From the NCBI GenBank assembly GCA_963829835.1, contig CAWHKC010000003.1, positions 186,001 to 250,000 on the forward strand: a stretch of 64,000 nt of DNA, written 5' to 3'. Origin of the DNA: Berkiella sp963829835. GTDB lineage: Bacteria > Pseudomonadota > Gammaproteobacteria > Berkiellales > Berkiellaceae. Made by a program: the position numbers and the translations under genes. Every line of letters starts with the position of its first letter. The first letter of the stretch is position 1. Under the pieces are notes generated by a model that worked only from the letters and a program-made list of their open reading frames with translations, ran no database searches and was not told where the DNA came from. Shown one piece after another: positions 9,237 to 19,527 of the stretch.

Positions 9237-11498
9237 ATGAAGAAAGAAATGCTTTTGAAAATTGGATTTAATCTTTATTTGTTTGGTCTTATTTTGCCCT
9301 TTGGCTCTTTGATTGGTTTAGCTTCATTCTCATTATGGATTTTTGGTCTTACGGCATTCCTTAGCTATCACCTGATAAATCACTACTATAAAATGGATAA
9401 TCTGTTTAAGGTGCTAAAGGAAAAAAATACACTACTTTATCTTGGATCTGCATTATTTATCTTGACATATGGCCATGTTTTGGGTTTATCAAGCAGCCTA
9501 TTGAGTTTGGCCATTTTTATTGCAGCCCCCTTTATTGTCGAAGCTACAATTATTGGCATTATGATAGGTTATGCAAAATATTATAATACCGTCACCATTT
9601 CGAATGAAGACAAAATTAAGCATGCTGTCATACAAGGCAATGAAAATCTACTCAATCAAGTACTCAATTCTGTAAATAGTCCTCAAGAATTATTGAAGCT
9701 TGGTTTAAAGGTTATGCATGATCCGAACGATAATTTATTTAAAGGTGTTATTGCGCGGTTAAAAGCACTAGGTGAGGCAAATCTATCACTAGATAATAAC
9801 TTATTATTAAGAGCCGCTATATATCACAAACGCTCCCACCACATAAAAACCCTGCTTAGTGAAAATTCGGTCAAAAAAAATGCACATGCTGGCAATAATG
9901 CCGCTTTAAAAGAAGCTTGCATTTGTGGAGATTCAGAAGCGGTTGCAGCATTACTTCAATGTCCTTCTGTTATTGAAAATATTAACACTAATAATGGAGA
10001 AGCCGCTCGATTGGCTGAGAAAGAAGAACATTGGGATGTACTGGCTCAATTACTGGGTGTTCCTGCCGTGGCAAACTTTGTCGTCTCAGGTGCCAATATG
10101 ACGTTCACTGAGAGAAATGTTAAAAAATATGGCGATGCGCCAGCACCGCAAGCGCCTGAAGTCCCTAAACCAGCTGCAGTTGCCCGATCTCGCGGTTCTA
10201 AACAAGCTGAAGTGAAAGATCTCCATGTTGATGATGAAGAAGATCAAGATCTAAAGCGTTTTGCTGAACCCGAAGGTTCGATGAGAAGTACCAATGAGCG
10301 ACAGAATATGGCTATGGCCCATATGAAAGAGCGTTATCAGGCTGAGTATAAACGTAAAGGCGAAGAAGCGATTTTCGCTGAAATCCTTACCTATATGAAA
10401 GTGGAATATGATTATAAGCCTGCAAAGATCTTTGGTTTTGCTCTTCCCTTAACTTTTGGAAAATGGAAGTTTTTAGTTAAATATTTTGATAATATTTCTT
10501 TTTACCAACATGCCGTCCACACAGCGCATCGCTTTTTGTTTTTATGGAACCATAATCCATGGCTTTACCCCGGAAGATTGAATGAGCTGACAGATGAGGA
10601 TAGAACGAATATCGCTTATATGTGGCTAGCGGCAACCGATATTAAGCAGAAGTTACCTGATGGTTGCACACGTGAAAGCCTTTTAGAAGAATTCTTGCAA
10701 GCTGTTTATGAATTAGGACGTTCTCACAACTATGATAAAACACGTTCTGTAATCAGGAAACGAACAGATCCTATCACAAAAGAAGTAACAGAATATGTTG
10801 ACGATAATGATCATTATGATGATTTAGAAGGAGATAAACCTACTTGTAAGAAGGGGGTAAATCAACGCGTCATCCAATTTTACATGGTGTTTTTAAATGA
10901 TAGACCTGAAACAAGGCCATTAACTCCTGAAGTGATGAGAATGAAATTTCAGCAAGAAATGGTTGATGAATCAAAAACAAAGGCGTCTTTTTATAATAAA
11001 TTAAAAGCGTTAGATAAAGACACTCTGGCAAAATTAGAAAAAGCACTAGAAAATCTATTTGTGATTAATTTGGGTGATATGGATGCCATTGAAGAGGATG
11101 AACGTGCATTATTAAAGCAATTGGAATTTACGAAAGAAGAAGTAACTTCTTTTGTCGAAGATTGCAAAAAGTATTTTGGTCCAAAGAGAATCACAGAAGA
11201 AAAAACTGGAAGCGAACGGGTTCGTTATCAGGAGAAGCATTATTTTACAAACTATGAAGGGATGATCACATTCTTAGCTACGCATGTCTATGAACAGTTT
11301 CTCAATGCTTTTACTCGAAACATTGCATTATTAAAAGCGGGCCATGGTGTAATTGCTAATCCAAACGCAGAATCTTCGCCGGATAAAGTTCTTCTATTTA
11401 GCAATCCGAAAACGGCAGAAAGTCAACAGATTGCTGCTTCTGCGGGAATAGAGGCGGATGAATCTGTTAAAAATAGAATATCAGCCCTTACGGCGTAA
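9237..11498 (+). CDS. Membrane-anchored ankyrin-like repeat protein, paralog 2 of 3
   Basis: 753 residues with the same plan as its neighbours: hydrophobic N-terminus (residues 1-125), degenerate ankyrin-like repeats (about 140-290, for example NNAALKEACICGDSEAVAALL), an Ala/Pro-rich and acidic linker (about 300-345), and the shared C-terminal domain with AYMWLAATD, GDKPTC and PETRPLT blocks. It is clearly a duplication product; the C-terminal domain is more conserved than the linker, suggesting that domain carries the function. A strong SD (GAGAGGTGG) precedes the ATG, and only 40 bp separate it from the first paralog, so they are probably co-transcribed. Function unknown. Confidence 0.75.
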   Translation: MKKEMLLKIGFNLYLFGLILPFGSLIGLASFSLWIFGLTAFLSYHLINHYYKMDNLFKVLKEKNTLLYLGSALFILTYGHVLGLSSSLLSLAIFIAAPFIVEATIIGIMIGYAKYYNTVTISNEDKIKHAVIQGNENLLNQVLNSVNSPQELLKLGLKVMHDPNDNLFKGVIARLKALGEANLSLDNNLLLRAAIYHKRSHHIKTLLSENSVKKNAHAGNNAALKEACICGDSEAVAALLQCPSVIENINTNNGEAARLAEKEEHWDVLAQLLGVPAVANFVVSGANMTFTERNVKKYGDAPAPQAPEVPKPAAVARSRGSKQAEVKDLHVDDEEDQDLKRFAEPEGSMRSTNERQNMAMAHMKERYQAEYKRKGEEAIFAEILTYMKVEYDYKPAKIFGFALPLTFGKWKFLVKYFDNISFYQHAVHTAHRFLFLWNHNPWLYPGRLNELTDEDRTNIAYMWLAATDIKQKLPDGCTRESLLEEFLQAVYELGRSHNYDKTRSVIRKRTDPITKEVTEYVDDNDHYDDLEGDKPTCKKGVNQRVIQFYMVFLNDRPETRPLTPEVMRMKFQQEMVDESKTKASFYNKLKALDKDTLAKLEKALENLFVINLGDMDAIEEDERALLKQLEFTKEEVTSFVEDCKKYFGPKRITEEKTGSERVRYQEKHYFTNYEGMITFLATHVYEQFLNAFTRNIALLKAGHGVIANPNAESSPDKVLLFSNPKTAESQQIAASAGIEADESVKNRISALTA

Positions 11499-11510
11499 TC
11501 AAGGTGACTT

Positions 11511-13541
11511 ATGAATAAAGATGTAATATTGAAGACAGGATTTAACCTTTATTTGTTAGGGCTTGCTTTGCCTATTGGCTTATTCTTTGGTTTAGCATCA
11601 TTCCCTTTATGGATGTTTAGTTTTGCCTTTCTTTTTAGTTACCATCTGATTAATCACTTTATGCCAATCAGTCTAGTATTTAAATATACCCGCATGGCTA
11701 AAACTCCTCAGTACTTGTTGACGGCGTTTTTAATTCTTACGTTAGGAACATCACACGGTTTAACGGGAGCCATTTTTGGTTTTGCTGTAATGGCCTCTCC
11801 TTTTATATTTGATGGGATCACACTTTCCATTACCGTCGGTATTGCAGTGATTGCAAAAGTCTTAAACCCACAAGCCTATTCTGATGAAAATCAACTCTAT
11901 CATGCTTTATTACTGGATGATGACTCCCGCGTTATTCAAATAATAGACAAAATGAATGACCCTCAAAGCTTAGTAAAACTTGGTTTAAAGGTGATGCATG
12001 AATCCAGTGACAAACTATTTAATAGCATCATTGCGCGTTTAAAAACATTAGGGCCACATAACATAGCCTTTAATGATAACCAATTATTAAGAGCCGCCAT
12101 TTATCATAAAATCCCAAATCCGGTGCAAGTATTGCTTGCTGAAGATTCCGTTAAAGCAAATATTCATTTTAATCATAATGAAGCAGCTCGTCTGGCACAA
12201 CAAGTAGAGAATTGGGAAGTCCTCGATCAATTATTAGCCTTACCAGCAGTTGCCAATTATCAATATCCTGCAAACATAGCGTTGAGCTTTACCAAAGAGC
12301 AATTAGACCAATTTGGGCAAGCACCTGTAAAAGAAACGCCTTCGCAACCTGTTACTGCTAAGGCAAAAGATCTGCATGTTGAAGATGAGCAAGATAAAGC
12401 CCTAAAAGGTTTTGTTGCAAGAGGTGTTTATGCTGATGTCGATGTGCGACAGAAGACGGCACTGGATGATATGGAAAATCGTTATCGTGCAAAATTTAAT
12501 CAAAAAGGTGGCGTAGAAGCTATTTTTGGTGAGATCAAAACTTACCTTGAAATTGACTACGCCGCTAATCCTGCAAAAATATTTAATATTCCCTTACCTT
12601 TGAATTTAGGCAAAGCGGGACTTTTTTTAACGTGGTTAATGGAAAACACCCCAATTTATCAACATCCCGGTCATTGCGCCTATCGTTACTTATTTATTAG
12701 ACCCAATCCTTGGCGATCACTTTTCTCCAATTATACGAACAATATCAGTGACCAAGATAAATCAAAAATTGCTTATATGTGGCTAGCCGCTACTGATAAA
12801 AATCAAAAACTTCCTGAGGGACAAACTCGCGAAAGTTTAATTAATGAATTTAAACAGGCTTTTTATGAGATATGCCGTACCTATAATAACACGGGAACGC
12901 ATGATAATTTGCTGGGTGATCAAACGACTTGTACCAAAGGGGTTAATCAGCGTATAAATCAATTTTATATGGTATTTCTCAACGATAGACCGGAAACCCG
13001 ACCGTTAACAGCTGAAGTGATGAGAAAGAAATTCCAAGAAGAAATGATTGATGAATCAAAAATGAAGACATCTTTCTATAATAAATTGAAAAGTTTAGAT
13101 CAGGCAACACTGACTCAATTAGAAGAGATATTATCAAAAAAATATGTGATCTTAGATGACACTTCTGACGCTGAAGATGCGTTATTAAAAAAATTAGAAT
13201 TTACGTTAGATGAAATTAAATCATTTGTAGAGGAATGCAAAAAATATTTTGGCCCTAAACGTATAACAGATAAGCTAATTGGGGACGCTCGGATCCGCTA
13301 TCAAGAAAGACATCGTTTCTCAAGCTATGATGAAATGATAAAGTTTTTAGCGAAAAACTTTTATGAAGAATTCTATAGTGGGATATCTCGCAACATCACT
13401 AATTTGAAAAAAGGAACGCTTGAAACACTGCCTGCTGCCAATGATGTACTTCTTTTTAGTGAGCAAGGATCATCAAGCGTTGCGGCGGCTAATGATAGTC
13501 CAAGTGTTGAAGAACCAGCATTTAAAAATAGATTAGTATAA
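11511..13541 (+). CDS. Membrane-anchored ankyrin-like repeat protein, paralog 3 of 3
   Basis: 676 residues, same architecture. It is shorter because one ankyrin-like unit is missing (the sequence passes from LLAEDSVKAN directly to HFNHNEAARLAQQ) and because the loop before the GDQTTC motif is reduced. The conserved blocks AYMWLAATD, TTC-x-KGVNQR, PETRPLT and CKKYFGPKR remain. The SD AAGGTGA lies 12 bp after the stop of paralog 2, so the three genes form an operon. It ends 7 bp from the stop of the convergent ppsR. Function unknown; a candidate membrane-inserted or secreted host-interaction protein. Confidence 0.75.
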   Translation: MNKDVILKTGFNLYLLGLALPIGLFFGLASFPLWMFSFAFLFSYHLINHFMPISLVFKYTRMAKTPQYLLTAFLILTLGTSHGLTGAIFGFAVMASPFIFDGITLSITVGIAVIAKVLNPQAYSDENQLYHALLLDDDSRVIQIIDKMNDPQSLVKLGLKVMHESSDKLFNSIIARLKTLGPHNIAFNDNQLLRAAIYHKIPNPVQVLLAEDSVKANIHFNHNEAARLAQQVENWEVLDQLLALPAVANYQYPANIALSFTKEQLDQFGQAPVKETPSQPVTAKAKDLHVEDEQDKALKGFVARGVYADVDVRQKTALDDMENRYRAKFNQKGGVEAIFGEIKTYLEIDYAANPAKIFNIPLPLNLGKAGLFLTWLMENTPIYQHPGHCAYRYLFIRPNPWRSLFSNYTNNISDQDKSKIAYMWLAATDKNQKLPEGQTRESLINEFKQAFYEICRTYNNTGTHDNLLGDQTTCTKGVNQRINQFYMVFLNDRPETRPLTAEVMRKKFQEEMIDESKMKTSFYNKLKSLDQATLTQLEEILSKKYVILDDTSDAEDALLKKLEFTLDEIKSFVEECKKYFGPKRITDKLIGDARIRYQERHRFSSYDEMIKFLAKNFYEEFYSGISRNITNLKKGTLETLPAANDVLLFSEQGSSSVAAANDSPSVEEPAFKNRLV

Positions 13542-13548
13542 TCTTATT

Positions 13549-14370
13549 TTACCGTATCTTTCTATTTATCCCCGAAATGACCATCAGTTTTGTGGATAGC
13601 TCTTCTATCGATAAATTGGTTGAACTTAAATACGGAATTTTTTCATGTTGAAAAAGTTGTTCCACGGCTTTCACTTCGCGTTCACATTGCTCTAGAGTTG
13701 CATACTTACTTTCAGGGCTGCGACTGGAGCGAATGTTATGCAGCCTTTTAGGATCAATGGTTAAACCAAATAATTTACGTCGATGTGGTCGTAATGCTTT
13801 TGGTAAGGTTGTCGCCTCAAGATCGCCATCCGTAATAGGATAATTTGCTGCTCGAATGCCAAATTGCATGGCTAAATACAAACTGGTTGGTGTTTTGCCG
13901 CATCTTGAAACACCAATAAGAATAACATCAGCTGTCTCATAACCTGATATTCGCGCACCATCATCATAGTTTAATGCAAAATTAACGGCCTCAATTCGTG
14001 TGTTATAAGCATGTGAATTACCAACGCCATGACTGCGTCCCATGACATTGGCTGAAACAGCCGCAAGTTCATTTTCTAACGTTGGTATAAATATTTTGAA
14101 GAAATCAAGGTAGCATGATTTGCTGCGTTGCAGAATTTCTCTAATATCCGGATTAATGATTGTAGCAAAAACAATCGGTTTTTCTCCGTCAGGTGAGACA
14201 CTTTGATTAATTCGATTTGTGGCATCGACTGCTTTTTCGATAGAATCCACAAATGGTAAGGTCACTTGTGTAAAATGGATACCTTCAAATTGTGAAATCA
14301 AGCTTAAACCTAAGTTTTCCGCTGTGATCCCAGTTCTGTCTGAGATAAAAAAGACGGTGCGTCGTTTCAC
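13549..14370 (-). CDS. ppsR: PEP synthase regulatory protein (bifunctional Ser/Thr kinase/pyrophosphorylase)
   Basis: 273 residues from a GTG at 14370, DUF299 family. It inactivates PEP synthase by ADP-dependent phosphorylation of a Thr near the catalytic His and reactivates it by Pi-dependent dephosphorylation. The start VKRRTVFFISDRTGITAE is the classic N-terminus. GVSRCGKTPTSLYLA is the P-loop-like motif, and DPKRLHNIR and the SSRSPESKYA block follow. AGGGAA sits 6 nt upstream of the GTG; a longer TTG start (14403) is possible but lacks an SD. It is transcribed divergently from ppsA across 65 bp, the usual arrangement. Confidence 0.93.
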   Translation of the reverse strand: MKRRTVFFISDRTGITAENLGLSLISQFEGIHFTQVTLPFVDSIEKAVDATNRINQSVSPDGEKPIVFATIINPDIREILQRSKSCYLDFFKIFIPTLENELAAVSANVMGRSHGVGNSHAYNTRIEAVNFALNYDDGARISGYETADVILIGVSRCGKTPTSLYLAMQFGIRAANYPITDGDLEATTLPKALRPHRRKLFGLTIDPKRLHNIRSSRSPESKYATLEQCEREVKAVEQLFQHEKIPYLSSTNLSIEELSTKLMVISGINRKIR

Positions 14371-14435
14371 GGGGTGTTCCCTAGTATTAGTAGGCTTAAA
14401 CAACTATAGCCATAGAATGTCATTTTGGAGGCAAC

Positions 14436-16829
14436 ATGTCAGTAGCTGATGGATATGTCATTCCGTTTAATAAGCTAGGCATCAAAGATATTGATAAGGT
14501 TGGCGGCAAAAACGCTTCCTTAGGTGAAATGATTTGTAATTTAACTACTCTGGGCGTCAAAGTACCATTTGGTTTTGCAACCACGGCTGATGCCTACCGC
14601 GAGTTTTTAAATCAAAGTGGGTTAGCAACTGAAATATATTCACTTTTACAAGGACTGGATGTTGATAACGTTAATTTGCTCAAAAAGACCGGCCAACGGA
14701 TCCGAGAACGTATCGTCGATACCCATTTTCAACCTGAACTCATAGATGCTATTCATGAATCTTATGAACAGTTATGCCAAGGAGCTCCTTTTTGTGCCGT
14801 TGCTGTACGTTCTTCAGCCACTGCTGAAGATCTCCCCGATGCCTCTTTTGCAGGCCAACAGGAAACATTTTTAAATATTCGTGGTTTAGATAATATCCTC
14901 AGCGCCATGAAGCATGTCTTTGCTTCATTATTTAATGACAGAGCCATCGCCTATAGAGTACATCAAGGCTTCGATCATAGCCAAATTGCACTTTCTGTTG
15001 GCATCCAAAAGATGATTAGAAGCGATCTTGCCTCAAGTGGTGTGATGTTTACCTTAGACACCGAATCTGGATTTAAAGATGTAGTATTTATTACCTCAAG
15101 TTATGGCTTGGGCGAAATGGTCGTGCAAGGCGCTGTTAATCCCGATGAGTTTTACGTACATAAACAAACATTATTAGCCCATAGACCTGCCATCGTTAGA
15201 CGTAACCTAGGCAGTAAGCATGTCAAAATGGTTTACCAAGAAGAAAGCGTTGCGCCAGGGAATCATGCAGCAGTCACCAAAGAGGAAGTTCAACCTACAG
15301 AAAGTAATTTATTTTCGTTAACTGATACCGAAGTTGAAAAATTAGCTGAGCAAGCCATCATTATTGAAAAACATTATGGTCGCCCCATGGATATTGAATG
15401 GGCTAAAGATGGCTTAGATCAACAAATATATATCGTGCAAGCAAGGCCCGAAACAGTCAAAAGCCGAAGTAAATCCCAAGTCATGGAGCGATATCATTTA
15501 TTAGAAAAAAGTAACGTGATAATTGAGGGAAGAAGTATTGGGCAACGTATTGGTTCTGGTATTGCTAAAATTGTGAAAAGTCCAGATGAGATGGATAAAG
15601 TTCAAGCAGGCGATGTCTTGGTTGCAGATATGACCGATCCTGATTGGGAACCCATCATGAAACGTGCTGCTGCTATTGTTACTAATCGTGGTGGAAGAAC
15701 GTGTCATGCTGCCATTATCGCGCGTGAGTTGGGCATACCTGCTGTGGTTGGTACTAATAATGCAACCAGAGAAATTTCCGAAGGTCAGGCTGTCACTGTC
15801 AGTTGCAGCGAGGGCGATGTGGGATTTGTTTATGATGGAAAATTACCTTTTGAGATCAAAAAAATTGAACTCACAAACATGCCTTCTATCCCACTTAAAG
15901 TGATGATGAATATTGCAAATCCTGACAGAGCATTTGATTTTCAATCCTTACCCAATGCCGGCATTGGGTTAGCTCGGCTTGAATTTATTATTAGCCAAAT
16001 GATAGGTATACATCCCAATGCCTGTTTGCAAATTGATCGACTGCCAGAAAATATTAAAGAACAAATTTTAAAGCGAAGCGCAGGTTATGCGAATCCTCGC
16101 GAATTTTATGTAAAAAAATTGAGCGAGGGAATAGCGACACTGGCCTGTGCATTCACCCCAAACAAAGTGATAGTGAGATTTTCAGATTTTAAATCGAATG
16201 AATATGCCAATTTAATAGGTGGCTCTGAATTTGAACCCACTGAAGAAAATCCCATGATAGGTTTTCGAGGGGCTTCACGTTATTTCGCCGATTCATTTAG
16301 AGCCTGTTTTGCACTTGAATGTGAAGCTATTCGCTATGTTCGTGAAACGATGGGATTGACCAATGTTGAAGTCATGATCCCTTTTGTTAGAACATTAGAA
16401 GAAGCTAACAAAGTTCTAGAAGTGATGGCGCAAAATGGCCTCAAGCGTGGTGAGAAAGGATTGAGAGTTATCATGATGTGTGAACTCCCTTCAAATGCCA
16501 TTCTTGCTAAAGAATTTTTAGCGCTTTTTGATGGTTTTTCAATTGGATCAAATGATTTAACCCAATTAACTTTAGGGTTAGATAGAGACTCAGGCATTGT
16601 AGCCGGTCAATTTGATGAGCGCGATGAGGCTGTGAAATTTCTGATGCAAAGAGCTATTAGCACTTGTAAAAGTGAAGGCAAATATATCGGGATCTGTGGT
16701 CAAGGCCCATCAGATCATCTTGACCTCGCATTATGGTTACTAGAACAGGGGATCGATAGTGTTTCGTTAAACCCCGATACGGTGCTAGAAACTTGGTTGT
16801 TTTTAGCTAAAGAATTAGCAAAGCATTGA
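14436..16829 (+). CDS. ppsA: Phosphoenolpyruvate synthase (pyruvate, water dikinase)
   Basis: 797 residues, full length. It converts pyruvate, ATP and water to PEP, AMP and Pi for gluconeogenesis. The N-terminal ATP-grasp part begins KVGGKNASLGEM and includes AVRSSATAEDLPDASFAGQQET. The swivelling domain has the phosphorylated His at residue 424 in GGRTCHAAIIARELGIPA; the neighbouring Thr422 is the PpsR target in other bacteria. The C-terminal PEP/pyruvate barrel ends with GSNDLTQLTLGLDRDSG and GICGQGPSDH. A strong SD (GGAGG) precedes the ATG. The pyruvate made by PrpB would be one source of substrate. The heme oxygenase gene starts 4 bp after its stop. Confidence 0.96.
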   Translation: MSVADGYVIPFNKLGIKDIDKVGGKNASLGEMICNLTTLGVKVPFGFATTADAYREFLNQSGLATEIYSLLQGLDVDNVNLLKKTGQRIRERIVDTHFQPELIDAIHESYEQLCQGAPFCAVAVRSSATAEDLPDASFAGQQETFLNIRGLDNILSAMKHVFASLFNDRAIAYRVHQGFDHSQIALSVGIQKMIRSDLASSGVMFTLDTESGFKDVVFITSSYGLGEMVVQGAVNPDEFYVHKQTLLAHRPAIVRRNLGSKHVKMVYQEESVAPGNHAAVTKEEVQPTESNLFSLTDTEVEKLAEQAIIIEKHYGRPMDIEWAKDGLDQQIYIVQARPETVKSRSKSQVMERYHLLEKSNVIIEGRSIGQRIGSGIAKIVKSPDEMDKVQAGDVLVADMTDPDWEPIMKRAAAIVTNRGGRTCHAAIIARELGIPAVVGTNNATREISEGQAVTVSCSEGDVGFVYDGKLPFEIKKIELTNMPSIPLKVMMNIANPDRAFDFQSLPNAGIGLARLEFIISQMIGIHPNACLQIDRLPENIKEQILKRSAGYANPREFYVKKLSEGIATLACAFTPNKVIVRFSDFKSNEYANLIGGSEFEPTEENPMIGFRGASRYFADSFRACFALECEAIRYVRETMGLTNVEVMIPFVRTLEEANKVLEVMAQNGLKRGEKGLRVIMMCELPSNAILAKEFLALFDGFSIGSNDLTQLTLGLDRDSGIVAGQFDERDEAVKFLMQRAISTCKSEGKYIGICGQGPSDHLDLALWLLEQGIDSVSLNPDTVLETWLFLAKELAKH

Positions 16830-16833
16830 AATA

Positions 16834-17394
16834 ATGGATTTACAGTTAAAACTAAAAACGGATACCAAGCCCTATCATGATAAAATTGAGAGCGCCGCTT
16901 TATTTCAAAAAATTGTCAACAATCAAATTTCTCTAAGTGAATATAGACTATTGCTTGAAAAAATTTATGGTTTTATCAAACCAATTGAAGATAAATTAGA
17001 TATAAAATTAGTTGATAATACGCTCAAAATAAATAAAGCCCTATTAGTACAATCTGATCTCATTCATTTAACAGAATCAACAATTGATTTTCTTAAATTA
17101 AACCTATGTTCTACTTTGCAAATATCAACTTTAGAAAATAGTTTTGGCTATCTCTATGTAATGGAAGGCTCTACGTTGGGTGGTCAAGTGTTAACGCAAT
17201 TGGTCGGTCGTCAACTCAATCTTACTCCACAGCAAGGTTGTCGCTATTTTTATGGTTATGGCAAAGATACTTTATTGAAGTGGCGGCAATTTTGTGACTT
17301 GCTAAATTCAATGAGTTCTCATTTAAATCAACAAGAGCTTGTTGCATCTGCCATAGCAACATTTAATGAATTTTATGAATGGCTAGAGGCTTAA
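16834..17394 (+). CDS. bphO: Heme oxygenase (BphO-like)
   Basis: 186 residues, bacterial biliverdin-producing heme oxygenase family. Key features are the proximal heme-ligand His15 in KPYHDKIE near the N-terminus and the distal-helix motif FGYLYVMEGSTLGGQVL, which in the family carries the flexible Gly pair over the heme. It would open heme to biliverdin, CO and iron using reducing power from a partner reductase. Only 4 bp separate it from ppsA and 29 bp from the phytochrome gene, so its likely job is chromophore supply for that photoreceptor. Its SD is weak, so translation may depend on coupling to ppsA. Confidence 0.88.
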   Translation: MDLQLKLKTDTKPYHDKIESAALFQKIVNNQISLSEYRLLLEKIYGFIKPIEDKLDIKLVDNTLKINKALLVQSDLIHLTESTIDFLKLNLCSTLQISTLENSFGYLYVMEGSTLGGQVLTQLVGRQLNLTPQQGCRYFYGYGKDTLLKWRQFCDLLNSMSSHLNQQELVASAIATFNEFYEWLEA

Positions 17395-17423
17395 GTTTAA
17401 AGTAACCAGAAGGCAATAATATC

Positions 17424-19436
17424 TTGTTAAACGAACAAACACAATTTTGTGATGCCATTACATTAGATAAATTTTATGGAATTCAATCTCATGGCGTCTT
17501 GCTTATCATAAACCGAGAAAATTTACATATCGTTCAATGTAGCGAAAATGTTACAAAGTTATTAACGATTGCGCCTGATAAGTTATTAAATGTTTCAATT
17601 AATCATTTTCTTAAAGCAAAAAAAGAGTATTCCCATTTTATACTGAATTCACATCAAAAATGGAAAAAGTTGAGATGGACTATCGGTAAAGAAAATATAG
17701 AAATATTTGCTTATGTTCAGCAATACCCCGAATATATTATGCTTGAAATTGAATTATTCCATGAGACATTATCTGTTAGTGATTTCTTTGATATCGAACA
17801 AGAAATAGTAATGGAAACGCAAGCCTCCCAAACGCATCGAACATTTTCGGAATTAGTCAATACGATTTGCAATAAAGTAATATCAATCACTGATTCCGAC
17901 CGCGTCGTTATTTATCAATTTGATAAAGATAAATCGGGTATCGTTATAGCTGAGGCATTAAAGGAAGGAATGGATGCCTATCTTGGGTTACGATTTCCTG
18001 CCACCGATATGCCTCGCCATGTGCGTGATATGTATCTTAAAAATTATATTCGCTACATCCCAAGTGCGAATGCGGAGTCGGTTCAGCTAGTTCCAACGAT
18101 TAATCCCTTAACAAAGCAGATGACAGATTTATCTGATAGTTATTTACGCATGGTCGCTCCAGTTCATGTTAAATACATGGAAAATATGGAGATCAATTCG
18201 TCGGTTTCTTTTGGTATTGTTTATGATAATGATTTGTGGGGTATTGTTGCATGCCACAGTAAGAAAGCAAAAATAACGTCAGTTAGTGTTCGCTTTTTGC
18301 TTACTTTGATTACAAATACCTTATCCTCTCAATTGATAGCTATGGAAAGTGAACAAGCACTTAATTTTCGCAATCGTTCACTTGAACTTCAAAATTCCTT
18401 TTCTAAAATGGTCTATGAAGTCAAATCCTTAAATGAAGTTCTGCATCTCCATAGCAAACAGGTTCTTGAACTGGTTAATGCAGAAGGAATGACCTTGTTT
18501 ACGGGAGGTAAATGGCATAATTTTGGAGGAACCCCTTCGATTGACCAGATTGAAGAATTGATTGACTGGCTACAAAAAATGCATCCGGAAACGACCTATG
18601 TATCGGATTCATTATTTAATGAGTTTCCTGCCGCAAAGAAGTTTAAAAAAATTGCCTGTGGTGTTATATCCATACCTATTTCATCGCTGAGTCGATTTTT
18701 CCTCTTATTCTATCGACCGGAAAAAGTGCGTGAAATAGCATGGGCTGGAGAGCCAACATTCCAGATAAAAAATGAAAAGGATTATTCTCCACGAGATTCG
18801 TTTAAACGTTGTTTGCAAATAATGAAGGACCACAGCAACGCATGGAATCGTTATGACGTGACATCTGCTGAATTTGTTGGCTCCATCATCAAAAATAGAA
18901 TTTTAAATGACTATCTTCAACAACAAGTTACGCATGATTTTTTGACAGGTCTTTTAAATCGTCAAACGCTAGACTCTAAAATAATTGTTGAAATGGCACG
19001 GGCAAAGCGAGATTCAAAACCCCTTTCTTTGATGATGATAGACATAGATCATTTCAAAGTTGTTAATGATACCTATGGGCATACAGGAGGTGACGCGGTT
19101 CTTGTCTCTTTAGCAAATTTTTTAAAAAATAATTTTAGAGCTTATGATGGCATTTATCGATATGGTGGCGAAGAATTTTTAATTGTATTGCCTGGTCTTG
19201 ATAGCATTGCTGCCCAAAAAAAGGGAGAGTTAGTTCAGCAAAAAATGAAAACAATGTCGGTGTTGCTTGAGAATAAAATGTTGCCTTACCCAACTATGTC
19301 GATCGGCATTTCTGAGTATCCTCTTCATGCAGAGAATATCCAACAGCTTATCGACTTATCAGACCAAGCACTTTATCAGGCTAAACAGAAAGGACGTGAT
19401 AGAATTGAGATTGCTAAAGCTGATTTAATGTCGTAA
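17424..19436 (+). CDS. bphP: Bacteriophytochrome with GGDEF diguanylate cyclase output
   Basis: 670 residues: PAS, GAF, PHY, GGDEF. Cys9 lies 13 residues before the His of the degenerate IQSHG motif, at the position of the biliverdin-binding Cys of bacteriophytochromes. The GAF domain has FPATDMP (Asp195 of the usual DIP motif), LRMVAPVHVKYMENM and the conserved CH of LWGIVACH. The PHY tongue motif appears as SPRDSF. The output domain has DFLTGLLNR, active-site GGEEF (581-585) and an intact inhibitory RxxD site, RAYD (571-574). It should be a red/far-red photoreceptor making cyclic-di-GMP. Translation must begin at TTG 17424: a stop lies at 17403 and no ATG fits; AGAAGG is upstream. Confidence 0.92.
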   Translation: MLNEQTQFCDAITLDKFYGIQSHGVLLIINRENLHIVQCSENVTKLLTIAPDKLLNVSINHFLKAKKEYSHFILNSHQKWKKLRWTIGKENIEIFAYVQQYPEYIMLEIELFHETLSVSDFFDIEQEIVMETQASQTHRTFSELVNTICNKVISITDSDRVVIYQFDKDKSGIVIAEALKEGMDAYLGLRFPATDMPRHVRDMYLKNYIRYIPSANAESVQLVPTINPLTKQMTDLSDSYLRMVAPVHVKYMENMEINSSVSFGIVYDNDLWGIVACHSKKAKITSVSVRFLLTLITNTLSSQLIAMESEQALNFRNRSLELQNSFSKMVYEVKSLNEVLHLHSKQVLELVNAEGMTLFTGGKWHNFGGTPSIDQIEELIDWLQKMHPETTYVSDSLFNEFPAAKKFKKIACGVISIPISSLSRFFLLFYRPEKVREIAWAGEPTFQIKNEKDYSPRDSFKRCLQIMKDHSNAWNRYDVTSAEFVGSIIKNRILNDYLQQQVTHDFLTGLLNRQTLDSKIIVEMARAKRDSKPLSLMMIDIDHFKVVNDTYGHTGGDAVLVSLANFLKNNFRAYDGIYRYGGEEFLIVLPGLDSIAAQKKGELVQQKMKTMSVLLENKMLPYPTMSIGISEYPLHAENIQQLIDLSDQALYQAKQKGRDRIEIAKADLMS

Positions 19437-19527
19437 AAAACGTTATATTTTACGCAATTCTGAAAATTAAATAGAATTATTGATGAATAATATTATAATG
19501 GATATCCATTTTGAATGAGGTATCCAA

